Shown here: one piece after another, positions 24,417 through 32,755 of the stretch
Layout of the letters: every line of letters begins with the position of its first letter
Position numbering within the stretch: the first letter of the stretch is position 1
NCBI GenBank assembly: GCA_947649615.1
Contig: CANSSG010000006.1
Span: 20,400 to 84,399, forward strand
Direction of reading: 5' to 3'
Length of the DNA stretch: 64,000 bases
Source: an uncultured Clostridia bacterium
GTDB lineage: Bacteria > Bacillota > Clostridia > Oscillospirales > Oscillospiraceae
The notes under the pieces: model-generated
Database searches by the model: none
Told to the model about the DNA's origin: nothing
The model's input: only the letters and a program-made list of their open reading frames with translations
Position numbers and translations under genes: made by a program

Positions 24417-26681
24417 TTACTTCTTTTCAGCAACCCCGACTGCAAATTCCCCCTCCAGCAGCGCCGCCCCGCCGTCGCATAAAAACCACTCGATCCTGCC
24501 GGGGGGCGTTACAAACTCCATCTGGCTGTCCCATTGGCCCAGAGCCTCCTGGGGGATCGGAATCGTTACCGTTTTCTCCTCGCCGGGAGACAGCCACACC
24601 TTGTCAAAGCCGCACAGCACCCGGTTCCGGGAGGTTGCGACGCCTTCCCGCCGGTGCAGGTAAAGCTGGGGTACGGCGCAGGCCGCACGGGCGGCAAAGT
24701 TGCGGACCGTAAACGTTACCGCCAACCGGCTGGCCGCCGGGCCTTCTGTTAAATGCCACCCGACATGGCCGTAGCCAAACCCGCTGCCAAAGGAATACTG
24801 CGGCCTGCCGCTGTCGCAATAGCGCATGCCTTGGTAGGAATCTTTATAATTATAGTAGACGGGAAGCTGTCCGGCGTGGTCGGGAAGCGAGACCGGAAGC
24901 CGCCCCGAAGGGTTCGTTTCCCCAAACAATATCTTCGCCAGCGCCTCCCCGCCCGTCAGGCCGGGGTAAAAGCAATAGAAAATCGCGTCCGACCACTGGC
25001 GGATTTCCTCCATCGCGTAGGGGCGGCCTGCAATTATGACCGTGATGACCGGCTTGCCGCTCTCCTTCATCCGGCGCAGCAGCGCCAGCTGCCCGCCCGG
25101 CAGGCTTAGCCGCCCCGCGTCCACGTTTTCGCCGCAGTCCATGGAAACCGCCTCCTGGTCCGCCAAGGCCCCGTTGCTCTGGAATGTCCCGCCGTCAAAC
25201 CGGCTGGATGTCCCCCCCAAAACCGCGATGATAACATCCGCGTCCCGGGCGCCCCACTCCGCCTCCGCCAGCAGGTCCGGCGCGTCTCCAAACCGGAGGC
25301 ACCCCGGCCGGTAGCTTACCGTAACCGGACTTTCATGGGCCTGCGCCCACTGCTCGATGCCCAGCCGCACCGTAACGCCCCGGCAGGGGCGGATGGGGGG
25401 CGTGTAGTCGCCCAGCTGGCTGTATACGTCGTCCGCGTTGGGACCCGTCAGGAGGATGTGGAGGGGCTTTTTGCCGTCCAAGGGGAGCAGGCTGTCTTGG
25501 TTTTTCAGCAAGACGGCGCTTTCCTCCGTCAGGCGCGCCGCCTGGGGATAGGCGGTGGGCGTATAGCCCATCCAGCGGTCGTCCTCGGGGATATAGGGTT
25601 CGTCGAACAGGCCCCGCCGGAACTTTAATTCCAGCACCCGCGCCGCCGCCTCGTCCACCCGCTCCCGGGAGACAAGGCCCCGCTCCACCGCTTCTTCCAG
25701 GCGGCCGAAGGCTGTGTCCCACAGGCCCAGGTCCACCCCGGCCTCCAGGGCCAGCGCGCCGGACGCCACCCGGTCCCCGGTGACCGCGTCCAGCTGGTCG
25801 ATGGCGACGCCGTCGCTCATGACCAAGCCCTTGAAGCCGTACTCTTCCCGCAGAAGCGTCCGCAGAAGCCAGGGATTGGCGTGGCAGTACACGCCGTCAA
25901 TCTCGTTATAAGCCGCCATGAAGGATGCCGCGCCGGCTTCTACACATGCTTTTACGGCGGGAAGGTGGATTTCCCGCAGCTCCCGGGGTCCGATGCGGGC
26001 CGCGCTGGCGTTGACGCCGCCGGTGGTCTCGCCCTGGGCGCACAAGTGCTTCGCCGTTACCTCCACCCCGCCTGCGCGCAAGCCCCGCACCACCGCGGCG
26101 GCAAAGGCGGAGACCAAGCAGGGGTCTTCGCCAAAGCATTCCTCGCTGCGGCCCCAGCGGGGGTCCCGGAGGATATCCAGGGCGGAAGCCAACGCCAAAT
26201 CCACGCCCATGTCCCTTAGCTGCCGCCCGCAGACTTTTGCGGCTTCTTCCAGCAGCGCCGGCGACCAGGATGCCGCCGCCGCCAGGTTCACCGGCAGCAG
26301 GTAGCCGTTCAAGGCCTGATGCCCGTGGGGACACTCGGTCGTCATCAGCGCCGGAATGCCCAGGCGGGTGCGCTCGATCAGATACCGCTGCACCATATTG
26401 CGGGCCTTGGGGGCCGAGACGCCCTCTAAGCCCGTGTCAAAATCCCTCTTAGACCAGGGGTCCGCCCGGTACAGGCCGTACAGCGCGCCTATGCCGCCAA
26501 AATAGTCCGCTTCGCGGCGGAATTCTTCCGTTAACTGAACCGCCCCGCCACGGCGCTCGTAGCAGGCGAAACCGTAGAGACGCTGGGTGAGCTGGCCCGT
26601 CTTTTCCCGTAAGGTCATGCGTTCCAGCAGGTCCCGCGCCCGCTCCGCCGGGGCCAGGGCCGCGTTTTTGTATGCTTCCAT
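24417..26681 (-). CDS. GH3 beta-glycosidase
   Basis: A 754-residue soluble enzyme. The N-terminal barrel has KHL at 211-213 and the nucleophile Asp290 in VMSDGVAID. The second alpha/beta domain (about 390-600) and a C-terminal fibronectin-like domain follow, the usual beta-glucosidase/xylosidase layout. It lacks a KH-x5-GD-x2-DSH motif, so an N-acetylglucosaminidase role is less likely. The substrate is not set by sequence. GGGAGG seven bases before ATG 26681 supports this start over a longer reading. It is convergent with the YesL gene and separate from the glycan operon. Confidence 0.9.
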   Translation of the reverse strand: MEAYKNAALAPAERARDLLERMTLREKTGQLTQRLYGFACYERRGGAVQLTEEFRREADYFGGIGALYGLYRADPWSKRDFDTGLEGVSAPKARNMVQRYLIERTRLGIPALMTTECPHGHQALNGYLLPVNLAAAASWSPALLEEAAKVCGRQLRDMGVDLALASALDILRDPRWGRSEECFGEDPCLVSAFAAAVVRGLRAGGVEVTAKHLCAQGETTGGVNASAARIGPRELREIHLPAVKACVEAGAASFMAAYNEIDGVYCHANPWLLRTLLREEYGFKGLVMSDGVAIDQLDAVTGDRVASGALALEAGVDLGLWDTAFGRLEEAVERGLVSRERVDEAAARVLELKFRRGLFDEPYIPEDDRWMGYTPTAYPQAARLTEESAVLLKNQDSLLPLDGKKPLHILLTGPNADDVYSQLGDYTPPIRPCRGVTVRLGIEQWAQAHESPVTVSYRPGCLRFGDAPDLLAEAEWGARDADVIIAVLGGTSSRFDGGTFQSNGALADQEAVSMDCGENVDAGRLSLPGGQLALLRRMKESGKPVITVIIAGRPYAMEEIRQWSDAIFYCFYPGLTGGEALAKILFGETNPSGRLPVSLPDHAGQLPVYYNYKDSYQGMRYCDSGRPQYSFGSGFGYGHVGWHLTEGPAASRLAVTFTVRNFAARAACAVPQLYLHRREGVATSRNRVLCGFDKVWLSPGEEKTVTIPIPQEALGQWDSQMEFVTPPGRIEWFLCDGGAALLEGEFAVGVAEKK

Positions 26682-26711
26682 AGGATGCCTCCCGTGCGTT
26701 TTTGCAGCAGA

Positions 26712-26736
26712 GGGACGGTCCCGGCGGGCCGTCCCC
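26712..26736 (-). terminator. Hairpin between pta and GH3
   Basis: GGGACGG and CCGTCCC arms surround a GC-rich loop just after pta on the minus strand. No clear T-run follows, so termination may be partial. Confidence 0.5.
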
Positions 26737-26754
26737 CTGCGCATATGTATCCAA

Positions 26755-27768
26755 TTACTTCATGCCGGCGGTGATGATCGCCATCTTGTAGACCTCCTCG
26801 GCGTTGCAGCCCCGGGACAGGTCGTTGATGGGGGCGTTCAGGCCTTGGAGAATGGGTCCGTAGGCCTCGTAGCCGCCTAAACGCTGGGCGATTTTGTAGC
26901 CGATGTTGCCCGCTTCGATGTTGGGGAACACAAACGTGTTGGCGTAGCCGGCCACCCTGCTGCCGGGGAACTTGAGCTGGCCGACCGTGGGGCTGACGGC
27001 GGCGTCGAACTGCATCTCGCCGTCAATGGCAAACTCGGGGGCAAGCTCCTGGGCCGCCTTGGTGGCGGCGGCGGAGAGGGGGACGGTGGCGCCCTTGCCG
27101 GAGCCTTTGGTGGAGAAGGAGAGCATGGCTACCTTCGGCTCGATGCCAAAGAAGCTGGCGGTACGGGCGGATTCCACGGCTACCTCCGCCAACTTCTGGG
27201 CGGCGGAGACGGTGACGTTCCCTTCCTTGTCCACGCTATCCTCATAGGAGATGTTGATGGCGCAGTCGCCCATGCAGAGCATTTTCAGCGCGTCGTCGCC
27301 GGTGTCGCGCTTCATGATGAAGCAGGAGGAAACCAGGTGGGCGCCGGGCTTGGTCTTGATGAGCTGGAGGGCGGGGCGGACGGTGTCGGCGGTGGAGTAG
27401 GTGGCCCCGCCCAGCAGGGCGTCGGCCTTGCCCATCTTCACCAGCATGGTGCCGAAGTAGTTGCCCTTCTTCAGGGCGGCGCGGCAGTCATCCTCGCTCA
27501 TCTTGCCCTTGCGAAGCTCTACCATTTTCGCCACCATGGCATCCATGCCGTCATAGGCCTCGGGGTCGATGATCTCGGCCTTGCTGACGTCGAAGCCGTT
27601 CTTCGCAGAAGCGGACTTGACTTCCTCTACGCCGCCTACCAGGATGACGTCCATCAGATCCTCCTGGAGCAGGCGGGCGGCGGCCTCCTGGATGCGGGCG
27701 TCGGGACCTTCGGTAAAGACGATGGTACGGCGGTTTTCCTTCAAATTTTTCAAAAGAGCGGTAAACAT
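26755..27768 (-). CDS. pta: Phosphate acetyltransferase
   Basis: A 337-residue cytoplasmic enzyme of the short Pta type, converting acetyl-CoA and phosphate into acetyl phosphate on the acetate-forming ATP pathway. Visible blocks are TIVFTEGPDARIQEAA, ALLGGATYSTADTVRPAL, MLSFSTKGSGKG and the C-terminal EAGNIGYKIAQRLGG and GLNAPINDLSRGC. GGAGG about eight bases before ATG 27768 fixes the start. An acetate kinase gene is not adjacent. A near-consensus promoter lies 50 bases upstream, in line with a highly expressed fermentation enzyme. Confidence 0.95.
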   Translation of the reverse strand: MFTALLKNLKENRRTIVFTEGPDARIQEAAARLLQEDLMDVILVGGVEEVKSASAKNGFDVSKAEIIDPEAYDGMDAMVAKMVELRKGKMSEDDCRAALKKGNYFGTMLVKMGKADALLGGATYSTADTVRPALQLIKTKPGAHLVSSCFIMKRDTGDDALKMLCMGDCAINISYEDSVDKEGNVTVSAAQKLAEVAVESARTASFFGIEPKVAMLSFSTKGSGKGATVPLSAAATKAAQELAPEFAIDGEMQFDAAVSPTVGQLKFPGSRVAGYANTFVFPNIEAGNIGYKIAQRLGGYEAYGPILQGLNAPINDLSRGCNAEEVYKMAIITAGMK

Positions 27769-27817
27769 GGTTTGCTTCCTCCGTTGTTTTTTCTTTTTGC
27801 AGGGTCTTGACAGCCCC

Positions 27818-27846
27818 ATTATACACCATCGGAAGCGCAGTCTCAA
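27818..27846 (-). promoter_or_regulatory. Promoter of pta
   Basis: On the minus strand TTGAGA (27841-27846), a 17-bp spacer and a perfect TATAAT (27818-27823), with TG just before the -10. Confidence 0.75.
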
Positions 27847-28074
27847 TGCTTAATTTAGAAATTTTTGCGCAGATTTACTTGTCAAGGTGCCTCCGTTTGC
27901 AACCGGCGCGGGGAAAGGCCAGGGAGATCAACCCCTGTGGGCGTTTTTGTTCAGACGCGCGAAGTCTCGGTAGGTGACGCCCGCTACACTATGGGGCCGA
28001 AACCGCCAAAAGTTGCTGTAAAAACGGCAACCTTCTGAAAAAATTTTTTCGCCCCCCGTGTTTTCACGCCGCTT

Positions 28075-28103
28075 TAGGGCGTGTTTGAAAAATGTCAAAA
28101 CGC
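28075..28103. repeat. Solo end of the MITE family
   Basis: TA followed by GGGCGTGTTTGAAAAATG and TCAAAACGC matches the right end of the 3891-4129 element (read inward from 4131) at 28 of 29 positions. No partner end was found within several hundred bases on either side, so this is a remnant or a rearranged copy. Confidence 0.6.
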
Positions 28104-28115
28104 AAAAACAGCAAA

Positions 28116-28144
28116 TCCCCGTCCGGCATGGAGCCGGACGGGGA
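28116..28144 (-). terminator. Terminator downstream of rubrerythrin
   Basis: TCCCCGTCCGGC (28116-28127) pairs perfectly with GCCGGACGGGGA (28133-28144) around ATGGA. On the minus strand TTTGCTGTTTTTG follows. It lies 100 bases after the rubrerythrin stop. Confidence 0.75.
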
Positions 28145-28245
28145 CGGGGCGCATAAACTATCATATTACCCCCGCGGGATGCACCGCACCGCCGCCGGAC
28201 GGGGACCAGGGCATAGCGGCGGACGCCTTTCCCCATGGGAAGGCA

Positions 28246-28782
28246 TCAGTAGTTCTCCGCATGAACCTCGAAATAAGACTGGGGATGCGCACAGACCGGG
28301 CATACCTCCGGCGCGGCGGTCCCTACCACGATATGGCCGCAGTTGCGGCACTCCCAGACCTTTACCTCGCTCTTGGCAAATACCTCCGCCATTTCTATGT
28401 TCTTCAGCAGCGCGCGGTAACGCTCCTCATGATGCTTCTCAATGGACCCTACCATGCGGAATTTCGCCGCCAGCTCCGGAAAGCCCTCCTCCTCGGCGGT
28501 CTTGGCAAAGCCCTCGTACATGTCCGTCCACTCATAGTTCTCGCCTGCGGCGGCGGCTTCCAGGTTCGCGGCGGTGCCGCCGATGCCCTCAAGCTCCTTG
28601 AACCACAGCTTGGCGTGTTCCTTCTCGTTGTCCGCCGTCTTCAGGAACAGGGCCGCAATCTGCTCATAGCCCTCCTTCTTGGCCTTGGATGCGAAGTATG
28701 TATACTTGTTCCTTGCCTGGGATTCGCCGGCAAACGCCGCTTCCAGGTTCTTTTCCGTTTGGGTGCCTGCATATCTGCTCAT
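28246..28782 (-). CDS. Rubrerythrin
   Basis: A 178-residue protein. The diiron four-helix domain has [18 protein letters not shown] and [11 protein letters not shown] with the Glu and His ligands, and the second pair in [13 protein letters not shown]. The C-terminal rubredoxin-like knuckle has Cys145, Cys148, Cys161 and Cys164. Rubrerythrins reduce hydrogen peroxide in anaerobes using electrons from rubredoxin or NADH carriers. CAGGAGG before the ATG fixes the start. A consensus-like promoter lies upstream, back to back with the promoter of the next plus-strand gene. Confidence 0.95.
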   Translation of the reverse strand: MSRYAGTQTEKNLEAAFAGESQARNKYTYFASKAKKEGYEQIAALFLKTADNEKEHAKLWFKELEGIGGTAANLEAAAAGENYEWTDMYEGFAKTAEEEGFPELAAKFRMVGSIEKHHEERYRALLKNIEMAEVFAKSEVKVWECRNCGHIVVGTAAPEVCPVCAHPQSYFEVHAENY

Positions 28783-28818
28783 AGGGAAATCCTCCTGTTT
28801 TTGGTAATGTCGCCTTCT

Positions 28819-28847
28819 ATTCTACCATCTGGCAGGCCGTAGGTCAA
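28819..28847 (-). promoter_or_regulatory. Promoter of rubrerythrin
   Basis: On the minus strand TTGACC (28842-28847), a 17-bp spacer and TAGAAT (28819-28824), five of six matches in each box. Confidence 0.75.
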
Positions 28848-28896
28848 CCGGTTTTCTCCGGTTTCCATTCCCGCAGGAAAATTGGGCCGCGCGCTA

Positions 28897-28925
28897 TTGA
28901 CTTACGCCGGCCGGCTATGTAAAAT
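28897..28925 (+). promoter_or_regulatory. Promoter of the lipoprotein-kinase cluster
   Basis: TTGACT (28897-28902), a 17-bp spacer and TAAAAT (28920-28925). The predicted transcript starts near 28932, so the palindrome at 28957-28974 lies in its untranslated leader. Confidence 0.75.
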
Positions 28926-28956
28926 ACAAGGGTGGAAATTGGCGCCCGTTATCTTG

Positions 28957-28974
28957 GAACTTGCATGCAAGTTC
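28957..28974. promoter_or_regulatory. Perfect 18-bp palindrome in the leader
   Basis: GAACTTGCATGCAAGTTC is a perfect palindrome, followed by TTATTTTTC and then the AAGGAG ribosome site. It could be a repressor operator just downstream of the promoter, or a short hairpin with a T-run acting as an attenuator. Confidence 0.5.
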
Positions 28975-29004
28975 TTATTTTTCATATAAGGAGACCGGCT
29001 CAAT

Positions 29005-30789
29005 ATGGCAAACAGATACGCGAAGCTGCTGGCGGCCGTACTCGCCGCCGTCCTGCTGTTTTCCGCCTGCGCCCACGGCCAAAGCGGGGAAAAGGACAAA
29101 AACGATAAGCTGACTTGGAGCACCTGGGGCAATTATAACAGGTTCCTGCCGGTTTTGGAGCTGGTGGAGCAAAATTGCCCGGATATTGAAATAGAGTTCC
29201 TTTCTTACGCCGGGGCCAACGCTACCGGCTATAGCTGGGCGCAGATGCGGGCCGGCGATATCTCCGATATTTTCATTACCTCGCAGATTTTGGACGGCGA
29301 ACTGGCCCGGGAACGGCTGGCGGATTTATCCGGCTATGACTTTGTGAACAATTTCCCTACCGCGATTTTGGACCAGATCTCCATCGACGGCGGCGTTTAC
29401 CTGCTGCCGGTCAACAACACGATGTACGGCATCTATTACAATAAAACCCTGATGGAGGAGCATGGGTGGGCGCTGCCGCAGAATTTCAGCGAGCTGGAAG
29501 CCCTGTGCGCGGAAATCTCCGATGCGGGGCTGATTCCCGGCGTGGTGGGGACGCGGCTTACCGGAGGGCCGTTTTCCACTATGCTCAACCTGGCCAAAAC
29601 CGATTGGTTTACTACCCCGGAGGGCGTCAACTGGGAGCAGGACTTTCTTGCGGGAAACGCCCTGGCAGAAGGGCGGTGGGAGGATACCATGGACCTCGCC
29701 CAGAGGTACATAGACGCCGGTATGTTTACCACCGACCCGGATGACCGCATTAACGTGGAACTGATTTCAGACTACCTGGGCGGGCGGAAGGCGGTGTTCT
29801 GCACGGCGGTCCAGCCCGTCGGCATGACCGAATTCCCGGAGACCGGCGACAAGCTGGGAATGATGCCCTATATCAGCGAGGACGGCGGCAAGAATGTTTA
29901 TATGTACAGCCCGTTCTTCTACATCGGCATCAGCGGCCGGCTTACGGAGCCGGGGAATGAGAAAAAGCTGGAAGACGCCGTCCGCATTCTATCCCTCCTC
30001 TTTTCCCCCGAGGGGCAGGCGCGCTTTGTCAACGAAAACACACCCTGCGTAATGAGCGTGGCGGGCAGCGCACGGGTCCCCGAGGATTCCCTCATCTATG
30101 ACGCCCAGCAGGCGATGTGGGAGGGGCGAGCCTTTCCCATGACCTATGCGGGCTGGGACCATGTGCTGGCCGACATGGGGCAGGCGTTCAAGGAGTGGTT
30201 CCGGGGCGAGAACCAGATGGACGGAGCCAGGTGCATCACCAGGATGGATGAATTGCAGCGGGACTACCTGGACAACGCCGACCGGCTCTATTTCTGTGAA
30301 AGCACCGCCGACTTTACCTTGGAGGAAACGGCGAAGCTGGTGGGCAAGGCCGCAGGCACCGCAACCGGCGCGGATGCGGTGCTGGTGGGGCTGGGCGCCT
30401 TTCATGATGGGAAGGAACTGCGGGCCGGGGTGACCGGGAAGCTCTACGCGGGGAAAATCAACGCCGACACCGTCTCCGGCATCCTCCCCGGCGTGGACGG
30501 CGAGTATGCCGTGATGGAAATGACCGGCGCACAGGCCAAGGCGCTGGCCGAGGCGGGCTTCGACGCAGACGGGGACGGGAACCCCTACCAATACCTGCTG
30601 GTGGCCAAGGGGGACCGGACGCTGGAGGATGGGAAAACCTACCGGGTGGCCTTCCTGACGGGCGGGTATACCCAGGAGACCGCCGAAGCCTATGGCGCGG
30701 AGACCGTCAAAGGCTCGCTGTGGGAGTTCATGCGGACGTATCTGGAACAGGAGGGGACCGTCTCGCCAGACGGGAATCCCTGGGAGTAA
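29005..30789 (+). CDS. Lipoprotein: sugar-binding-protein fold fused to a 5'-nucleotidase-C-like domain
   Basis: A 594-residue lipoprotein. The signal peptide ends in lipobox FSAC with Cys22. Residues about 35-420 look like a family 1 sugar-binding protein (LTWSTWGNYNRFLPVLELV, IFITSQILDGEL, YLLPVNNTMYGIYYNKTLM). Residues about 430-594 resemble the C-terminal domain of UshA-type 5'-nucleotidases (LRAGVTGKLYAGKI, VMEMTGAQAKALAEAGF, YRVAFLTGGY). The metal-bearing N-terminal nucleotidase domain is absent, so catalysis is not expected. No permease is nearby. A second lipoprotein and a hybrid kinase follow in the same direction, which suggests a ligand-presenting sensor partner. AAGGAG 12 bases upstream supports the start. 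Confidence 0.82.
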   Translation: MANRYAKLLAAVLAAVLLFSACAHGQSGEKDKNDKLTWSTWGNYNRFLPVLELVEQNCPDIEIEFLSYAGANATGYSWAQMRAGDISDIFITSQILDGELARERLADLSGYDFVNNFPTAILDQISIDGGVYLLPVNNTMYGIYYNKTLMEEHGWALPQNFSELEALCAEISDAGLIPGVVGTRLTGGPFSTMLNLAKTDWFTTPEGVNWEQDFLAGNALAEGRWEDTMDLAQRYIDAGMFTTDPDDRINVELISDYLGGRKAVFCTAVQPVGMTEFPETGDKLGMMPYISEDGGKNVYMYSPFFYIGISGRLTEPGNEKKLEDAVRILSLLFSPEGQARFVNENTPCVMSVAGSARVPEDSLIYDAQQAMWEGRAFPMTYAGWDHVLADMGQAFKEWFRGENQMDGARCITRMDELQRDYLDNADRLYFCESTADFTLEETAKLVGKAAGTATGADAVLVGLGAFHDGKELRAGVTGKLYAGKINADTVSGILPGVDGEYAVMEMTGAQAKALAEAGFDADGDGNPYQYLLVAKGDRTLEDGKTYRVAFLTGGYTQETAEAYGAETVKGSLWEFMRTYLEQEGTVSPDGNPWE

Positions 30790-30803
30790 AGAAGCGAGGG
30801 GCT

Positions 30804-32624
30804 ATGAGAAAAGGAATCGGACTGTTTTTGCTGCTGGCGTCGCTGCTGGCCCTGGGGGGATGCGGCGGGGGCGGGCCGGACGGGCGGGAAACCGTCACCG
30901 TCGCCCTGTGGAGCGACCAATTGACCGAACGGTATGGCGCCTATTTGCAGGAGACCTTCCCAGAGGTGGACTTCGTGTTCTATACGGCCACCAATTCCGC
31001 GGACTTTTACCGGTTCAAATTTGAAAGCGGCGACCTGCCGGACATCCTGACCCTCCGGCGGTTTTCCCTGCGGGACGTGGAGGGCTGGAAAGACGCGCTG
31101 CTGGACCTGGGCGGTACGGACCTGGCGGGAAGCTTCCATCCGTCCTACCTGCGCAGCTATACCTACGATGACGGCGCTGTAAACTGGCTCCCCGCCTGCG
31201 GGGAGGTGGACGGCATCCTGGTCAATACCGCCGTGCTGGCGGAGCGGGGGCTGGCCGTGCCAACCAACTATGAGGAGTTTTTGGCGGTGTGCAGCGCGCT
31301 GGACAGCCAGGGGGTCCGCCCCTTCGCCTCCAACTTCGGGGCGGATTATACCTGCATGGAGGTCTTGCAGGGCTTGTCCGCCGCGCAGCTTGCCTCCCAG
31401 GAGGGCCGGGCGTGGCGGCAGAAATATGAGAGCGGCCAGACCCACCAGCTGGACGAGGCGCTCTGGCTGCCGGTCTTTGAACGGATGGATGCGTTTATCC
31501 GGCAGGCCGGACTGGCGGGCATCAGCCTCAAGGAGGACACCGCCGCGCTGTTCGCTTCCTTCCAGCGCCATGAGACCGCCATGATCCGGGGTACCTGCGG
31601 CGAGGCCGCCCGGTACGGCGTGGAGGAGGAAGCCGTTATGCTGCCGTACTTCGGGGAGACGGAGGAGGAGAATTGGTACCTCACCTATCCCGCCTTCCAA
31701 GCCGCCGCCAGCGCAAAGGCCGCAGACAGCCCGGAACGAATGGCCCTGATCCTGGACATCATGGAGGCTATGCTGAGCCAGGAGGGGCAGCGGCATATCG
31801 CCACCGGACAGGATATGATCGCATATAATAAGGGCGTAGAACTGGCACTTTCGCCGGTGCTGGCCTACATGCCGCCCTATCTGGAAGACAACCGGCTGTA
31901 CATCCGGCTGGCTTCCTCGGATATGTTTTCCGCTTCCAGGGAGGTCGTCCAGGGCATGCTGGCCGGGGAATACCCGGACCCCCAGGCCGCACTCGGCGCT
32001 TTTAACGCGGCTATGGCCTCCGGCAGGGAGGCGGAGCCGGCCATTGCCCAGGTGGAGGAGGCGTACCCCTACGCCTTCCGCCCCGACGGCGGAAGCCAGG
32101 CGGCCTCGGCGGTGATGAACACCCTGCGGGAGGAAACGGGCGTCCAGCTTTTGCTGGGCCAGGCAGTGAATACGGCGGGAAACATCCGCAGCGGCCCGTA
32201 TACCGAGACCGAATTGCAGTATTTGACCATGGGGGAGGGGAGCGACCTCCTGCTGTGCCATCTGACCGGGGAGCAGGTTTACCGGTGCGCGGAATTCCTG
32301 CTGTCCGCCCGCGGAAAGCGGGGGTCCGTGATAAACGATTCCTCCCTGTACGTTTCCAGCGGCTTTGAGATGGAGGTCCGGAAGGACGGGGGGGCGTACA
32401 AGCTGGAAAGGCTGACCCGGGAGGGCAAGGACCTTGACCGGGAGGCGGTCTACCTGACGGCCCTGCTGGGCAACGAGGCCCTGCTGCTGCAAGACGCGCT
32501 GGAAGCGGCGGGGGCGGCGGACTACACCAAACACGCGGCTTCCTTCCAAGACCTGGTGGCGGGCCGCCTGGCCAGGGGAGGGCAGCTGGCGGCGCCGGAA
32601 GACTATATTACGCTTCATGGCTGA
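30804..32624 (+). CDS. Second lipoprotein of the same fused type
   Basis: A 606-residue lipoprotein, lipobox ALGGC with Cys20. Residues about 30-420 have the solute-binding pattern (VALWSDQLTERYGAYLQ, SGDLPDILTLRRFSL, VDGILVNTAVLAERGL). The C-terminal 150 residues again look like a 5'-nucleotidase C-terminal domain (SGPYTETELQYL, CHLTGEQVYRCAEFLL, SVINDSSLYVSSGFEMEV). It starts 14 bases after the first gene, with GAGGGG before ATG 30804, so the two are co-transcribed. The two proteins share layout but differ strongly in sequence, so they are diverged paralogues that may bind different ligands or form a heterodimer. This is inference. Confidence 0.82.
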   Translation: MRKGIGLFLLLASLLALGGCGGGGPDGRETVTVALWSDQLTERYGAYLQETFPEVDFVFYTATNSADFYRFKFESGDLPDILTLRRFSLRDVEGWKDALLDLGGTDLAGSFHPSYLRSYTYDDGAVNWLPACGEVDGILVNTAVLAERGLAVPTNYEEFLAVCSALDSQGVRPFASNFGADYTCMEVLQGLSAAQLASQEGRAWRQKYESGQTHQLDEALWLPVFERMDAFIRQAGLAGISLKEDTAALFASFQRHETAMIRGTCGEAARYGVEEEAVMLPYFGETEEENWYLTYPAFQAAASAKAADSPERMALILDIMEAMLSQEGQRHIATGQDMIAYNKGVELALSPVLAYMPPYLEDNRLYIRLASSDMFSASREVVQGMLAGEYPDPQAALGAFNAAMASGREAEPAIAQVEEAYPYAFRPDGGSQAASAVMNTLREETGVQLLLGQAVNTAGNIRSGPYTETELQYLTMGEGSDLLLCHLTGEQVYRCAEFLLSARGKRGSVINDSSLYVSSGFEMEVRKDGGAYKLERLTREGKDLDREAVYLTALLGNEALLLQDALEAAGAADYTKHAASFQDLVAGRLARGGQLAAPEDYITLHG

Positions 32625-32755
32625 CGCGCATTTTCCATAAGACGCCGGCGGGCGGACGCCCTTGGGACGCAGCCGGACGCCGTCTGGAATCAAAAGCTTT
32701 TTGGCCTTTTCCTTGAAAGGAAAAGAATAAATTTGAACGAAAGGAGGCGGGAGGG

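Larger units (their letters stand above)
27847..28245. other. Gene-free stretch with a repeat end and the rubrerythrin terminator
   Basis: I see no credible gene in this stretch. It contains a T-rich stem at about 28037-28051, the 29-bp sequence shared with the MITE end (28075-28103), the rubrerythrin terminator (28116-28144) and a second hairpin at about 28225-28244. The segment 27930-28075 has no identifiable function and could be the remains of an inserted element. Confidence 0.5.

Noticed and set aside
27928..28236. A 102-codon minus-strand open frame in the pta-rubrerythrin gap
   Set aside because: It crosses the terminator and the repeat end, has no ribosome site and shows no domain. 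It is likely a chance frame in repeat-derived DNA.
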